Position numbers and translations under genes: made by a program
The notes under the pieces: model-generated
The model's database searches: none
Told to the model about the DNA's origin: nothing
What the model saw: only the letters and a program-made list of their open reading frames with translations
Source of the DNA: Porphyra umbilicalis
Lineage: Eukaryota > Rhodophyta > Bangiophyceae > Bangiales > Bangiaceae
Length of the DNA: 64,000 nucleotides
Assembly (NCBI GenBank): GCA_002049455.2
Contig: KV919123.1
Span: 1-64,000, forward strand
Reading direction: 5' to 3'
In this document: one piece after another, positions 9,917 through 22,070 of the stretch
Numbering within the stretch: position 1 is the first letter of the stretch
Layout of the letters: each line of letters starts with the position of its first letter

Positions 9917-10672
9917 TCAGCACTTGGTCCACAAGGGCGCGCCCGTTTTGCAGTAGCACACCTCCCAGTCCTTCCACGCCCACGTGCACGACATCAAGTC
10001 ATTGGACATGTTGACCGTCGCCGACACTGGCCACCGGCCCGACGAGCAAACCTTGCGCGGCAAGTCTATGGTCTCCGGCCTTGTGCCGATGGTCACCGGC
10101 GCGACGATCGACTTGCCCATTGGCTTGGTCGCCACGCACGGCGCCTTGCACTTGAAGACGTCACAGTCCTTCCACACGCACGCGCCGCTGGCCGTGCGCA
10201 CCGCCCCGCACGCGCTCCAATCCTTGACGCACCTCTCGCCGTTTGCCTTGACAAAGCGGGTGTGCATTGGCAGCGGCCGCGGAGGACACCCGGCGGCCGG
10301 CGCGCGGGAGGCCGACACGGGGAGGCCGCTGGGCGCCGTCACACAGTCGGTCGTTGTGCACATGTTCCACCCGCACTTCTTGGTCGGCGTCCGGTAGGTG
10401 CCGCACGAGGCCACCGTCTCGGTGCACTTCTTGCTGCCGGCCTTTGACGTCTTGATGACGGGCGCGGGGGCGGGTGTGCAGCTCTCAGTCACGTCCTTCC
10501 ACAGCCAGCGGAAGGAGCCACTCCCAAACCATTCGAAGGCGCAAAACGCGCCGCCCTTGAACACCTTCATCGCCTTGGGTGTTGGCGTGGGGGGGGGGGC
10601 TGCCGCCGCCTCCGTGACAAAGGCGGCGAGTGTCAGCGCCACGAGGGCAGCGCGGGCGGGGGAGCGAACCAT
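9917..10672 (-). CDS. Secreted cysteine-rich repeat protein, 251 aa
   Basis: The start is the ATG at 10672 in a good context (AACCATGG). Residues 1-24 (MVRSPARAALVALTLAAFVTEAAAA) form a classic signal peptide with likely cleavage after the Ala run. The mature protein has about 19 Cys arranged in loose repeats: CxxxW/KDC-like blocks such as WLWKDVTESC, CGWNMCTTTDC, CVWKDCDVFKC and CTWAWKDWEVCYC, with Pro/Thr linkers. This suggests a disulfide-rich extracellular or cell-wall protein. No named family is recognised. Clean single-exon frame, TGA stop. Confidence 0.75.
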   Translation of the reverse strand: MVRSPARAALVALTLAAFVTEAAAAPPPTPTPKAMKVFKGGAFCAFEWFGSGSFRWLWKDVTESCTPAPAPVIKTSKAGSKKCTETVASCGTYRTPTKKCGWNMCTTTDCVTAPSGLPVSASRAPAAGCPPRPLPMHTRFVKANGERCVKDWSACGAVRTASGACVWKDCDVFKCKAPCVATKPMGKSIVAPVTIGTRPETIDLPRKVCSSGRWPVSATVNMSNDLMSCTWAWKDWEVCYCKTGAPLWTKC

Positions 10673-10853
10673 GGTTGGGGGGGGGGAAGAGGGAGTGGCC
10701 GATGGAGATGGAGGAGAACCGGCTGAGCGGGTGAGTAGAGGGAGAGGGGGGAGAGACGAAGGCGGGCTGGCAGTGTCGGGTTGATGAGATGGGACTGGGC
10801 TCGGCTCGTCCAGCCGGCAGCGGCGGCTCCTCTTATGGCCCTACAGGAACAGA
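10673..10853. other. Upstream spacer of the secreted-protein gene
   Basis: C/T-rich on the minus strand immediately before the ATG. No TATA box identified with confidence. Confidence 0.3.
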
Positions 10854-12158
10854 ACCGCAATAAAACCGCGATCCGTGATGCTCGCGCAGGGACCGTGGGC
10901 CGAGGTCCAAACCGCGATAAAACCGCAATCTGCCGGACTTTGATTGGCCCACAATCGCCCTCAGCTGGGCCCAGCGAAGATGAGGAGGAGGTCTGTCGAC
11001 CATCCTTACAGCCCACAAGTGCGAACTACTGTTCGTATCGCTGCCTATTTCTCTGTTCCTTCGTATTAATATTGTATTTTATTTCTGTTCTATTACTCTA
11101 GATGGCGAAGACGAACAAGCTGCTGCTGCGCCAGCTCCTGCTCCCGCGTCGCCTGTGCCGGAGCGTCGCCGTTGCTGGCCGTTGACGAGGCAGCAGCGTC
11201 CGCGGGGAGGGCGGCGGCAGCGGGCGGACCCCGCCGATGTAAACCCCCCCCCGCCCAGTGTGTCCGGACAACGGGGGCGGGGGGGAAGGCGGGGAGGAAG
11301 GCGGGGGGGGAAGGGGGGCAGCCGCCCGGAGCGTCGGCAAAGGAGGAGGCGGAGGGGGAGGGGGGGGGGCGCCGACGCCGGTGCAGGAGACGCGATCACC
11401 GGTGGGGGGGGGGATAGGGGGGGCAGTTACTGCCAGCTGTGCGGCTCAAAGCAGCGGCCACCTGAGAGGCAGCCAGCAGACCACCCACATCTGAGTAAGG
11501 GACACGGGTAACAGACGGATGCGACAACTACAACAAAGATGTCAGCAGCCACGAGCGATGTGAAAAAAAAAGCCACAAAGCCCGCACGGCGACCAAGACC
11601 GAGCCGTACCCCCTCACCAAAAGCGCACGACAAGGATCCTCCGGTGTGCTCACCTGCCCGGCTTGTGAGCGGCCGTCGAAAGGCGCAGAGCGCAGGCGAG
11701 AGCTCCGACGTGGTGGCATGGCGGTCGGGATTGAAGGGGGAGGGTGCAGAGAACGCGGGAAGAGAACGCGTCCGCGTGGGGCAACTCGACGATGAAGGCA
11801 GTTGACGGGTGGTCGACGACGCTGGGGACAGCCAGGCGTCTAAGCCCAAGGCTTGTCGCTGCGCTGCAATGAGGTCTTGGAGCCACACGGCCGAACGCTG
11901 ATCATGAAAGGGTGCACGACTCCTTATCGGATGGCACTAAATAGATGTTTAAGGAGGCTTACGGAACATGATTGGATGCTTCAAGTCGCTTCGAGAAGCT
12001 ATCAGAACAGGAGCTGCGAAAATTGTGGAAAGCCAATCAGAACTCATGAAGGCATCCGAGAAGCCATCTTGCACTGTCAGGACCCAGCGATCCGACCAAG
12101 ACTCGTCCAGACCCCTGTTGGCCCGTGGCAAAACAGCGATATCGCGGTTTTATCGCGC
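10854..12158. repeat. Region bounded by inverted copies of a CGATAAAACCGC motif
   Basis: ACCGCAATAAAACCGCGAT at 10854-10872 and AACCGCGATAAAACCGCAAT at 10910-10929 recur inverted as ATCGCGGTTTTATCGCGC at 12141-12158. They could be ends of a degenerate element or a repeated regulatory palindrome. No target duplication or encoded transposase was found. The interior is mostly G-rich low complexity (11250-11420) without a supportable gene. Confidence 0.35.
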
Positions 12159-14554
12159 ATCTGTTCACGTAGGGTGGGCGCTCCCAACACGACACTGGCG
12201 GCCGGCGCCCCGCCGCACGCTGCGTCGGCACGGGCACGCAGAGGCGGCTGGCACCAGCTGCCGCCATCGGGTGCTGCCCGGGGCTCCCGACGCCGACGGG
12301 GGTGGCACCGCACCTCAACTGAGCCGCCCTCACACACCCGCGCGGCGCCGCCGCCCACGCCGTGCACAGCGGGACCTCTGGGCGGCCGCGTCAGCCGAGT
12401 GGCCCGCTCGTGGCGCCACTGGCGCGGCCGTACCCCCCCCCCCCCCGCCCGCAGTGATGGGGGCGGGGGCGTGACACCTCCCCGGACAGACCACCCTCCT
12501 GGGGCATCCTCCGCGTCACTGCCTCTCGCCGCGGCGCGGTGCGGGGTAGATAGGACGGCGGTGGCACGTCGGCAATGCCAGGGGGGCCCCCCCCTTCTGT
12601 CTTCCGCCCCAGTAGATCCCCTCGGCTGCCGGCCGGAGGGGACGGCGGCGGCAGAGCCGACGGCCGTCAATGCACCCCGCCGCTGCAGCAAAGGGCCAGG
12701 CAGCCGCGGCGGCAGCGGTGGGGGGGGGTCCTCCCCGCCGCCCCTGTGGCCACGGTCGTGGACGCCTCCACTTTTGGACGGCGCCCCGTTCGGATTTGCT
12801 CCGCCGGCCGGGCCGCCCGCGCTGCCGCCGCAGCGCCTGGTGGGTTGGCCGCCCGCCCGGCGGCACGTTTGGTTGGAGCGACGGGCAGCCTCGGTGCGGC
12901 ACGTGTAGCGGCGGCGGCTGGGACGCCGGAGAGTGGGAGGCAACGAGCCCTGCCCGCAGATGGCGCTTTGCAGGCAAGGTGGAGCCCCCGCGCTCGTCGG
13001 CTGTGGCCGAAACGCAGTCATGGGTGGGGTGCGCAGTGGGCAAGGGTCCGGGCGCGTGCGGAGGACTGTGAACGCAAGCAAGCGCCGTCTTCGTGGCCGT
13101 CGGGGAGATTGTCGCCAATCTCAGTCCGCTGCCCTCTCCTCGGGGTGAGGGCAGCGGGTGATCTACGGAGGGGGGGGGGGGGCGCCAGGGGCGGGCGCAG
13201 AGGGGATGCAACCGGCAGCTGTGGGCGCGTGCCGGCACGCCGCGGGGGCACTGTACGCGAGCGCGACCACCTCCGTCACCGATCCTTCGCGTTGATCTCG
13301 CGCGCGGGTTGCGCGGTCACGCGGCCCCTGCGGTCACGCGGCAATGGCGCGCGCCGACTTCCCAACGTGCCGGCCTCGCAAAAGCTGCAGCTGCCGTGGC
13401 GGGGCTCGACGTCCATATCTTTGATGCTGCAAAGCGGCGGCCGCACCCGCTGCCGCCATCGCCAGGGGATTCGCAAGTACGAGCCACATATGTCGTCATT
13501 CGTCTGCCGGTGAGAGGACGGTCGGTGGGGGGCCTCTTTATGTGGTTCCCAATTATGCCAAAAAACTGAGCGCCAGATGCTCAGACAGTATCAGTGTCAC
13601 ACGAAAATCTGGTTCCATAGTCTACTCGCCCAGCATCACATTCAGGAAGTCGCAAAGCGCAACGAACAGCCTCGGTGCGTGCTAAACACCTCAGAATGGA
13701 AAGAAAGGAAAGAGCCATGCCACGAGAAAACAAAAAAATCAATAGCAAAACTTGCCTTGTGCAGGTGTGGAACTGTCGGTCCCGGGCAAACCACCCATCC
13801 CACCAGACGTGCCGGGACCCCCCCCCAGCCGCACTGCTGTCACCGTCGCCTGCGGCTACCCCGCTAGCCTCGCGGGGCGGTGGCTCCCCCACCCGTCTCT
13901 ACGGGAAAGTTTTGACTGTCTATGAGGGCCACAGCGACTGAACAGTAAGGTTGCCCAGTCTGTCCATGCAGTCATCACAACTCGATGAGCAGTGATTTGT
14001 GCTGCTGAGAATGCGACAACCGAGCGATCCCATTGGGTCTCACATACATGATCTCAAACACAGAACAGGGGATGGCTTACAGACGGGTCCAGAGAAATGG
14101 GTGCCGAGGGCGTACGCGAGACGGTGAAGCCAGGCCCAAGGGGTGGCGGGGAAGGGGCAGCGTGTAGCAAGTGTGATGGCAGGGGGGGGGGAGGGCGGAG
14201 TGGGGTGACGCCCGGCTGGCGCGGTGGCGAGGGAGGAGGCAACGGGATGAGGCAGCGGCGGGGAGGCAGCGGCGGAGTGGCAGCGGTAGGGAGGCAGCGG
14301 GGGAGGCAGAGGGGGGTGATGGTGATGGAGGTGGGGAGGTGACAGGGGTGGGTTGGTAACCGGGAGGAAAGTGACAAGGCCGTGTGAGGGCGTCGTTGGG
14401 ACCGGTGGAAGGTGTCGAGAAGAGAGGTGCTGACAGACAGAAGGGCAAGAGGTGCTTCTGGGCTCGCCCTGCCAGACCGTCCCCCCCTCGACCCGACAGC
14501 CCCGGCCAAATGCATCGTTGAGAGAGGATGCGGCACACCAATTCAGAATATATA
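12159..14554. other. No supported gene
   Basis: Long overlapping frames on both strands (12100-13500) are Arg/Pro/Gly-rich, lack domains and mirror GC bias. 13600-13780 is AT-richer spacer; 14100-14340 is purine-rich G/A repeats. Nothing else is supportable. Confidence 0.4.
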
Positions 14555-14953
14555 TTGCTGATCCCCGAATTTTGTCCTGGGGGACAGAGACAGAGACTGA
14601 CTGTGAATAACAGCATTCTATTGGTCGAAAACGACAGTAAGAAGGCATCGAAGCCAATAGAAAGCCCGCATTCGAGGCCAGGACCTTGCATCCAGCAGAA
14701 CTCACTGTTTGTTGCCCCTTCATCCGATTTTCTTGGCACGGAGCAAGCTGCCCATGCGAGATCTTGAGATGTTCTACTGTCTCCTTGCCAGAAGTGCAGA
14801 AAAAAAGAGGAGCTGATGTCGATTTTCAGGCTGGTTGGGCACATGTAAGCAATCATGCGCACCAAGTCAGTCCCAGGGGCGTATCTGATTGGTGGAGAGA
14901 GTCGGTCCGCAAGTCAGTCTCTGTCCACAAGGACAAAATTCGGGGATCAGCAA
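14555..14953. mobile_element. Non-autonomous Tc1/mariner-like MITE, 399 bp
   Basis: Terminal inverted repeats start TTGCTGATCCCCGAATTTTG at 14555; the mirror CAAAATTCGGGGATCAGCAA ends at 14953. Similarity continues inward through GTCC...GGACAGAGAC and AGACTGACT. TA flanks both sides (14553-14554 and 14954-14955). There is no coding capacity. A related single end lies at 16604. Confidence 0.85.
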
Positions 14954-15400
14954 TAGTGTAATCTACCCTCATTCCGAGGATAATCCTCCCCACCTCTGCG
15001 TGGTCCATGCCCTCCTTTCGGATGCTGGCGCCTGAGACCTCACTTCGCGCCAAGGCAATAATCTGGCTGATCAGGCAGTGGTAACGACTCGATATCCTGC
15101 GATCTTCCCGTAGGGCGTGCCGCTACCGTGGGGTGCCCCCCGCCCCGCTGCGCACGCCCTCGCCCGCAGTGCCACCCGCGTCGCCGCCACGGGGGCCGCG
15201 GCCACGGTCGGCGGCTGGTTTGCGGGCTCGGGCGCGCTCGGGCGGTTGGGGAGCTTGCAGCACCACGAGGGGGTGCTCAACGTGCCAGCGGCAGTAGTGT
15301 GCTAGCGGCCGCCTGCCCCCGCATGTCGGCCGTGCCGCAGCACGAGACGACCGTCGAGCCGGGCTGGGGCGCCGCCTGGGGCACCGTCGCCGGCCGCTGC

Positions 15401-15446
15401 CGGTAGCCACTCCCGGTAGCCACTCCCGGTAGCCACTCCCGGTAAC
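15401..15446 (+). repeat. 13-bp tandem repeat, three and a half units
   Basis: CGGTAGCCACTCC repeated from 15401, the last partial unit diverging to CGGTAACCG. Minisatellite-like, in GC-rich spacer. Confidence 0.85.
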
Positions 15447-17190
15447 CGTTGCCACCCGGGGCTCGGCGCCAGGCGACACCGCAGCCAGCGCAACCACGGG
15501 CCTCACCGCGCCTGCGAGCGCGCGGACACTATCTGTCGGCATCCCTACTGAGGCAAGAGGGGTTGGCGGCAGGGGTAAGCAATCAGTTTGCTGGGCTAAA
15601 TCGATATCTTGGGCATCAGTCACAACCGATGATCGTTAGCGAAGATTCTAGTAGGGATCCATTCGTGTTCTCAACGCTCAGGCAGCCACGTTGCATAGAA
15701 TAGATGGCCCTAGTCGATTTGATGGTCACCCGCTAGGCCATTTGATTGGATGGTCCCATCTGCACGCCCAATCAAGAATATCCACGTTTCAGCCTTCGAT
15801 GGCTCACGATCGCTCTGGTCCAGATGGATTACACACGCAAGCGATTACAGATTCCGCCAAAAGCGTTTACAGATGCCTTCGGGGAACCCCCACTGTACAG
15901 TATACACTCCACACCAAGGCCCAGAAAAATGGTCAGCAGCGCGCCTGCACTGCCTCTCCGCTCTCTTCCGTCGTTTCGCCATTTTGTCATCTGGCCCCTC
16001 CGTCGGACCTTTCACACCACCACTCCATCGTCGTCACCGCACCGCCATGCTCTCTCTTCGGGCCCGCGCTCCGCATCCGCCCCTTTTTTTGCCCGCCCCC
16101 CTCTCCCTTTCTTTGCGCCCGCGCGCTACATCTGCCCCAATCTTTGCCCCCCTCCCTCCCCCCATCCGCACGCCATGCAAGTCGCGCTGTACTGACGTTC
16201 GTTTTTTTCCTCCATGCGTTTCACGTCCTTCCCCGTTCCCCCCCCCGGCCCCTGCCGGAGTGTTTACTCATCTCTTGTTCATTTCTTGAGGCATCTGGCG
16301 GCGTCCGCTGTCGACCTCCCCCTGCGTGTGGCGGCGCGCCGGGTGCTGTGCTTGTTTGCTTTGCAGACCATTGCTTTTTACTGAGAACCATACGACAAAG
16401 ATGAAGATATCAAATGGGGACCGACAATGGGGACGCGACAACTGGAAAAGAGAAAAAGACACAGCGACAACCGGGTACGAAAAAAGGAACCCAACGCCAT
16501 GGTGGTCACAAGAGCAAAGGGACAGGACGACTAGCCGCCATTACAGTGACGAAGCTGGGAATTCTATGACAGCATCGAAAAGACATTCTCCCTCAATGTA
16601 ATATTGATCCCTAAATTTTGTCCTCATCGGCCCAGACCGGGACTGTTTTGTAAAACAGGCCAACCATTGGTCTAGAACAGCATCAAACAGCTGCTGAGTG
16701 CGTATCTTCGACGCGCCATTGGCTCTCCAACCGCCAGGTTCGTGCAGAATCGAGATTCTCCGTTTTCTTGAGATATTCTTCCTTTCTCAGTCGTCTCATG
16801 TGGTAAAGTAGCCCAGAGCAGTGAGTTATCGAGATTTTCTTCAGGATTCTCAAATAATCTCAGAAAAACGAGTGCGCCGATTGTGCGTTTGCGGGCCGTA
16901 CGGGCACATTCTGTAAAGATGGGACCCGACATGCACTTCTGTTGCTCCTCTTGGCCAATCACAAACGTCCCTGCATTCCAGCTTGTGGGGGGTGGCGCTC
17001 CGGCCGTGGTGCGGACACTGTCCAGCTCACTCCCACCTCGGCCGGGACCAGTGCTTTGCCTGACAGGCGGTGAGTGTTTTCCGTATGTCCGACACGAAAC
17101 AGCAGAGCACGAGAGGCCGAGAAAATGAATGCAGACTGTCACCTCTGAAACGGAGAGCAAGTCCCACGATCCAAGTATATGCGTGCATCC
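15447..17190. other. Spacer with one MITE end, no gene
   Basis: At 16604 the sequence TTGATCCCTAAATTTTGTCC, preceded by TA, resembles the terminus of the MITE at 14555, and an ATTGGTC motif ~60 bp inward is also shared. No partner end was found, so it is a truncated relative. The rest shows no protein-like frame. Confidence 0.4.
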
Positions 17191-17974
17191 CTACACTTTG
17201 AGAGTACCCTGTCCTAAAGACCAGGAATTATAACATACGGAAGCCTGTTGCCCCGGCCTCGCACAGTCCTCCAGTGTCAGGTACTGCGTCTCCAACGCGA
17301 GCAGCAGCTCGGTCGCATCCGACCGCGTCGTCTCGGCGGCGACTCGCGACACGAGCATATTGTGCCGCACGTGCTGGCCGAAGGAGGGCACCTCCGTCGG
17401 CGCCAGGGTGCAGACGGCGATGGCAGCACCGGCGGCTCGGCAGTCGCGTCCCTCCTTGTCGATCCACTCGACATGACGCTCGCCGCCATCAGCTCCCGCA
17501 TCCCTTGGGCGAAACCCATGCGCCACTGGGTGCGGCAGAAAGCGTTACGGGCAGTCGCGCAGAGGTAGTTGATGATGTGCTCACGTTGGCCCAGCTCCAT
17601 GGTGGCCTTGTCGGCGACTTCAAGAATCCTTCTGAGGTCGGTATCCAGCTTGCGGATGCGATCCTTTACGCGGCTGATGGCCTTTCGAAGCCGGAAGGTG
17701 TCCCTGGCTCCCGCCGCCAGCGCGCTGGTCCATTTTTGGAGCGAGAGGTGTCCCGCCGCAACCTCTGGGTCAACTGCATTTGCATGTCGGCGACAGAGGT
17801 GACGCGCCTACGGATCAGCCTGACGTCGGGCGCGTGAGCGCGCAACGACACAACAGCCTCCGAAATGCCGCTGTAGGTCGTCACCCCTTTGACGACAAGC
17901 GCAGCCGCCACCTCAAGGGCGTCCAGGTCGTCAGTAGCGGTCGTAACAAAGACGGGAAGTGCAAACGATGCCAT
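17191..17974 (-). pseudogene. Decayed gene of unknown function, about 260 aa
   Basis: Three overlapping minus-strand frames join into one protein-like sequence. It begins at the ATG at 17974 (MASFALPVFVTTATDDLDALE...), shifts frame near 17760, runs through a helical segment (FRLRKAISRVKDRIRKLD, then MELGQREHIINYL), and shifts again near 17470 to end ...LETQYLTLEDCARPGQQ and a stop at 17191. Helix-rich and soluble-looking. Two frameshifts not at long homopolymers argue for real decay. No family recognised. Confidence 0.5.
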
Positions 17975-19264
17975 GGTCGTAGAGGAGGACTGGATTCCAT
18001 CCCCCACATGCCGATGTGGAGTGCACTGCGGCCGCGTTCCACCAGGTCATGTGCAGCGCACTTCCGGTGCGTTGAGCTCGACGGCCACGGCGGGGCATTC
18101 TTTATCGCGCTGAGACGCTTCTAAAGCTGTAAAGCAATACACCCCCGTCGGCCCGGAAAGTTAATCCACATGGGCCTGAAGAAAAAAGCGGCCCTGATGA
18201 CCACGCACAGGCCGATTTCAGATGCCAATGTGGGTCCCCATTGCCAGCAGTGACATTCGCGTCCCACCGCCAGTGAAGCGCCACTGCGCCGGGGAAAGGG
18301 CAGTGTCCGCCCGAGGCCTCTGTGAGTGGCTTGTGCCCCGCCTCTCTCATGTAGTGCTCGTGTGGTCTGTCCGCATCGGCCGCACGGGGTTGCTCCCGTA
18401 ATCATTTGGAAGGCACAGGGCGAAGTGAATCACGGCTGACAAGGGGGTCTCACCGGTGCGCGCGCGCACGCCACGCACGTGCGGATGGGCGCGTTGGCGC
18501 GGCAGCCGACGCGATGGAGCGGCGACGCTTGTGCACACCCCCTGGCGCGGGTCCAGACGCGTGCAGCCAAGCGGGACAGACCACGCGACCGTTGGCAGCG
18601 GCGTGTGTCGCCACACCGGGCGAGGCGTTGCCGGATTGTCGACATCTCGCTTGACAGTTCTTGCAAAAGAGGAATTACAAACACCCAAGACGTGGAAATC
18701 TGCCTTCACAGACAGTATACAGTGGTGTAAAAATACGCGGGGATCCTTACAGTACCGGTATACCGTCACGTGACGACCTCGGCCAATCGCATCCACGTTA
18801 CGTCGGCACACCGTGCCACGCGCACGGACCACCGACTCGCAGGAGCAATGGACGGTCGACGCACGCCGCTCGGCTGCGGCGGTTTGTGGCTGCCACACCC
18901 CCCCCCCACCCTACATGTTGCAGCGGCGAACGGGACGGGTGCTGCGCTTTCCCCGCTCCGCTCGGGGTGTCAACGCGGTCGACGCCTCGTCCGACGGTTG
19001 GACAGGCGTCTCGTCAGTCGCGGCTCGTGTGCCACGCGGCGCGCCAGACGCGTCACTGTCTATGGCGGGACCACGGGCGCGGAGGTCGCCTGCGCGGGGG
19101 CGGTCAGCATACGTGTCACGGCTACCGGCGCGGTGCCCCACAGATGCGGCAGCAGCCACACCGTCCGGTGCGTGCGAGGCCGACCGAGCGGCACGTGCGC
19201 TACCGAGGGACGTGCGGCCGCCGCTCTCAGACAGCTGGTCGATGGCCGCCAGCACCATAAACAC
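17975..19264. other. No supported gene
   Basis: Open frames on both strands are Arg/Thr-rich without motifs. A short palindromic stretch (GTACCGGTATACCGTCACGTGAC, 18750-18772) is the only structure noted. Confidence 0.35.
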
Positions 19265-21275
19265 TCACGCGTCGATCCCGTGCGCCACAGGTGCTGCCTC
19301 GTGTACGCTCGCGAGGGCATCGAGGAGCTGCTGAAAAACGCGCTCCATCTCGTCCACTGGTGCGTGCGTGAGGTGCACGCCGTCCAACGCCACGTCCAAC
19401 TCGGTGACGCGGGCACGCGCGACGCCGGTCTTGTGCTTGCGCACGACCGCCTTGAGCGCGTCGACGACCGGGCACCAGCACTGCCGCCGCCGCTGCTCCG
19501 ACGCCCCGTCCATGCGCACGAGCGTCGACCACGTCGGCGCCCAGGCGTTTGTCACGTCCTCGGTCGCGTTGGCAATGCCGAGCACCAACACGGGCGTGTC
19601 GACGGGGATGCGGGCCAGCACGCTGCGCAGCAGCGCGGTGGGCGGCCCGTCGGCGGCGGCGGCAGACTCGGCCATCCACATCTCGGCGTCGGGCATGCAC
19701 AGGACAGACGGCGCAACGCGGACGGCCGCCACCACGGTGGACAGCAGCAGCGGCAGCTGCCCGTCGGTGCCACTCGCAGTGAGGGAGAGGAGACCGACGT
19801 CAAACACGGGCAGGGACTGCAGGTGGCACAGCACCGCAGCCCCAACCAGCGACTGCCCCATGCCCACATGCCCCGCAATCAAGAGGCGGTGCGGGAGGAC
19901 CGGCCACGCGTCGAGCATGGCGGCGGCAGACGCACTCGACGTCGGCCCGCCCACGGCCTGGGCGGCACACTCGGCGCCGGGGGTGGTCAGCTCGTCCCAC
20001 GGAAAGCGCGTGTCGAGGGCCCCAACCACCCGCGACACTGTCGGTTCGAGGAGCGCGCTCAGGCGCAACGGCAGCGGCCGGTGCAGCGCCGGGGATACCC
20101 CCGCCCGGGCGGTCTGCGCTCGGGAGGCCAGCGCCACGTCCCAGTCCGCGTGCGTTACGTCTGAAAGCGGCGGCGACGGCGCCCCCCCACCCCCCCCCCC
20201 CCCGCACCACCCCCGACTGTCGCCGGGTCTGTGGCGGCGGTCACCACCGCCTCGAGCCACTGCGGGTCGGTCCGGAGCCACGCGCAGCACACGGCTTCGG
20301 TGGCGAGGCCCCGGATTTTCGCTCCCGACCAGCCGTCTGTGCGTCGGACGACGTACGAGACCGCCGTCTCGTCTGCCGACGTGCCTGCGTGCAACGCCAT
20401 CAGCCGCCGGCGGTCGGACGCGTCGGGCAGCTGAAAGTCGAGCTCCAAGTCAAACCGGCCCGGACGCCGAAACGCCGAGTCCAACAGGTCCGCCCGGTTG
20501 GTCGCGGCGAGGACGAACACGCGACCGCGCGAGCGAATGCCGTCGAGCAAGGCGAGAAAGGTGTTGACGACGCGCGAGTGGTCGCGGTTGTCGTCCCGCG
20601 TCGCCGCGAGGTCGTCGACTTCGTCGAAAAACAAGATGGACGGGGCCGCTGCGGGCGCAGCGTCAAACCGGCGGCGCAGGCGGCGCTCGACCTCGCCGAC
20701 GTACTTGGAGATGCTTTCGCCGCCGCGGATGAGGGACAGAGGCACGGGGGCGCCACCATTGGCCGCCCACGCGTGCGAGGCGAGCACAGGGACGCTCAGC
20801 GTCTTGCCCATCCCGGGCGGACCGGTCAGCAGCACACTTCGGGGAAAGGGCAGGGGCTGCCCGTCACCTCCTCCGCGCGGCGTGGCGGTGAGCAGCGCCA
20901 GCACCTCGCATAGCCGCGACACGTGCGCGTCGTGGCCCGCCACCGTTGCCCACGGGAGCAAGGCGGGGGTTCGGGCTCGGGCACAATGTCGCCCGTCTCG
21001 CCCCGCCGGCGGCGCTTGGTCACCCCGCCCGACACTGACCGGTCGGTGCGGGCGCGCTTGGCCCCGACGGAGCGCACCGGCGAGCCACCTGCGTCGACGG
21101 GCGGGGGGGGGGGCACGCGGTTGGCGGCGCTCGCGGCACTCGCCTGCGACAGGGTGTGGCGGCGCCCGCCCAAGAGCGACGCCGTGACGTCCTGCACGGC
21201 GGCATGCGCCGCGCGGTCCCGCGCGGAACGACCACCCCGAGACGTGCCGCGCGGTGAGGGCGACGGCGGAGACAT
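19265..21275 (-). CDS. ATAD2/Yta7-like AAA+ ATPase, copy A (two frame disruptions)
   Basis: ATG at 21275, then a basic disordered N-terminus with nuclear-localisation-like KRARTD and KRRRR. The first AAA domain is complete: GPPGMGKT (Walker A), SISKYVGEVERRLR, ILFFDEVDDL (Walker B), ATNRADLLDSAFRRPGRFD. The second is the degenerate kind known in ATAD2/Yta7: HVGMGQS where Lys is replaced by Gln, and SVLCMPDAEMW at the Walker B position. Members of this family form hexamers on chromatin; no bromodomain is seen here. The frame changes near 20960 and at the C/G run 20188-20201, so either indel errors or early decay. Tandem with copy B, same strand. Confidence 0.78.
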
Positions 21276-22070
21276 GGTGCTGCAGACGGGGGGGGTCGAC
21301 GGGCCGACGCGGGCAAACTACAGGGCGGCACCGCGCGCTCCCCGCGCGCCGCAGGGCGAGCCGCGCGGTCTTGCACGAGGGCGCCTCGGTGTGACGGCGA
21401 CGCCCGTCGGCGGCGGTCGCAGTTGTCGCATCGAACGGTCCGTATTTCTACCCGCTGTCGACAGGGGGGCAGCGGCTAATTTTTATCCACGGAAGTTTGT
21501 ATTCATACGGTAGCCTGCGGATCTGGCAGTGGCCTTGTGGTGGCAGATGCTGGTTGCAGACGGTCCCGTCCCTACATCCGCTTCGGCATCATGAACCGCC
21601 CCCTGAGCCAATGAAACAGTGCGTTTACAACAGAAGCTGACGCACCGAGGTCCGAGTTTTGTGAGAAGCACAGTAACACATCCGCCCCCTGCCCGTCCGC
21701 CCCCCCCCCCTGCCTCCCCCACCCGTGCGCCCCCGTCCCCACGTTTCTGTCCTTGGCTGCAGCCTTCCCCACGTCTCTGTCCTTGGCTGCAGCCTTCCCC
21801 GCCCGCCTCCCCCCCTCCCTCCCCCTGCTCCACCCTCGACGCCCGCCCAATGTCTTGTGTTTAGCAAGCCCCCGTGTCTCATATCTCTAGAGGTTCCTCA
21901 TCACCGCATATGTCATAGGCCTCCTCTGCGAAGCGTCCACAGCTACACGCGCTCCCTTGGCTGTGTACCCCAAAGGCGTCCTGGGGGGGGGGCTTGGGTC
22001 ACCAGCGACGCGCCGGGGTCCCCCCGGGCCGCACCCCGGTAGGTGGTTGATTTTGGAAAATATGGTTTTT
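21276..22070. other. Spacer upstream of copy A, with a 28-bp tandem duplication
   Basis: CCCACGT(T/C)TCTGTCCTTGGCTGCAGCCTTC occurs twice in tandem at about 21737-21797 in C-rich DNA. No gene seen. Confidence 0.5.

Noticed and set aside
11853-13513. Two long plus-strand frames and overlapping minus frames
   Set aside because: Arg/Pro/Gly low complexity on both strands, no domains, no promoter; typical of GC-biased DNA.
15117-15305. Small plus-strand frame (TRVAATGAAATVGGWFAGSG)
   Set aside because: Too short, no promoter or conserved motif; cannot be told from chance in GC-rich DNA.
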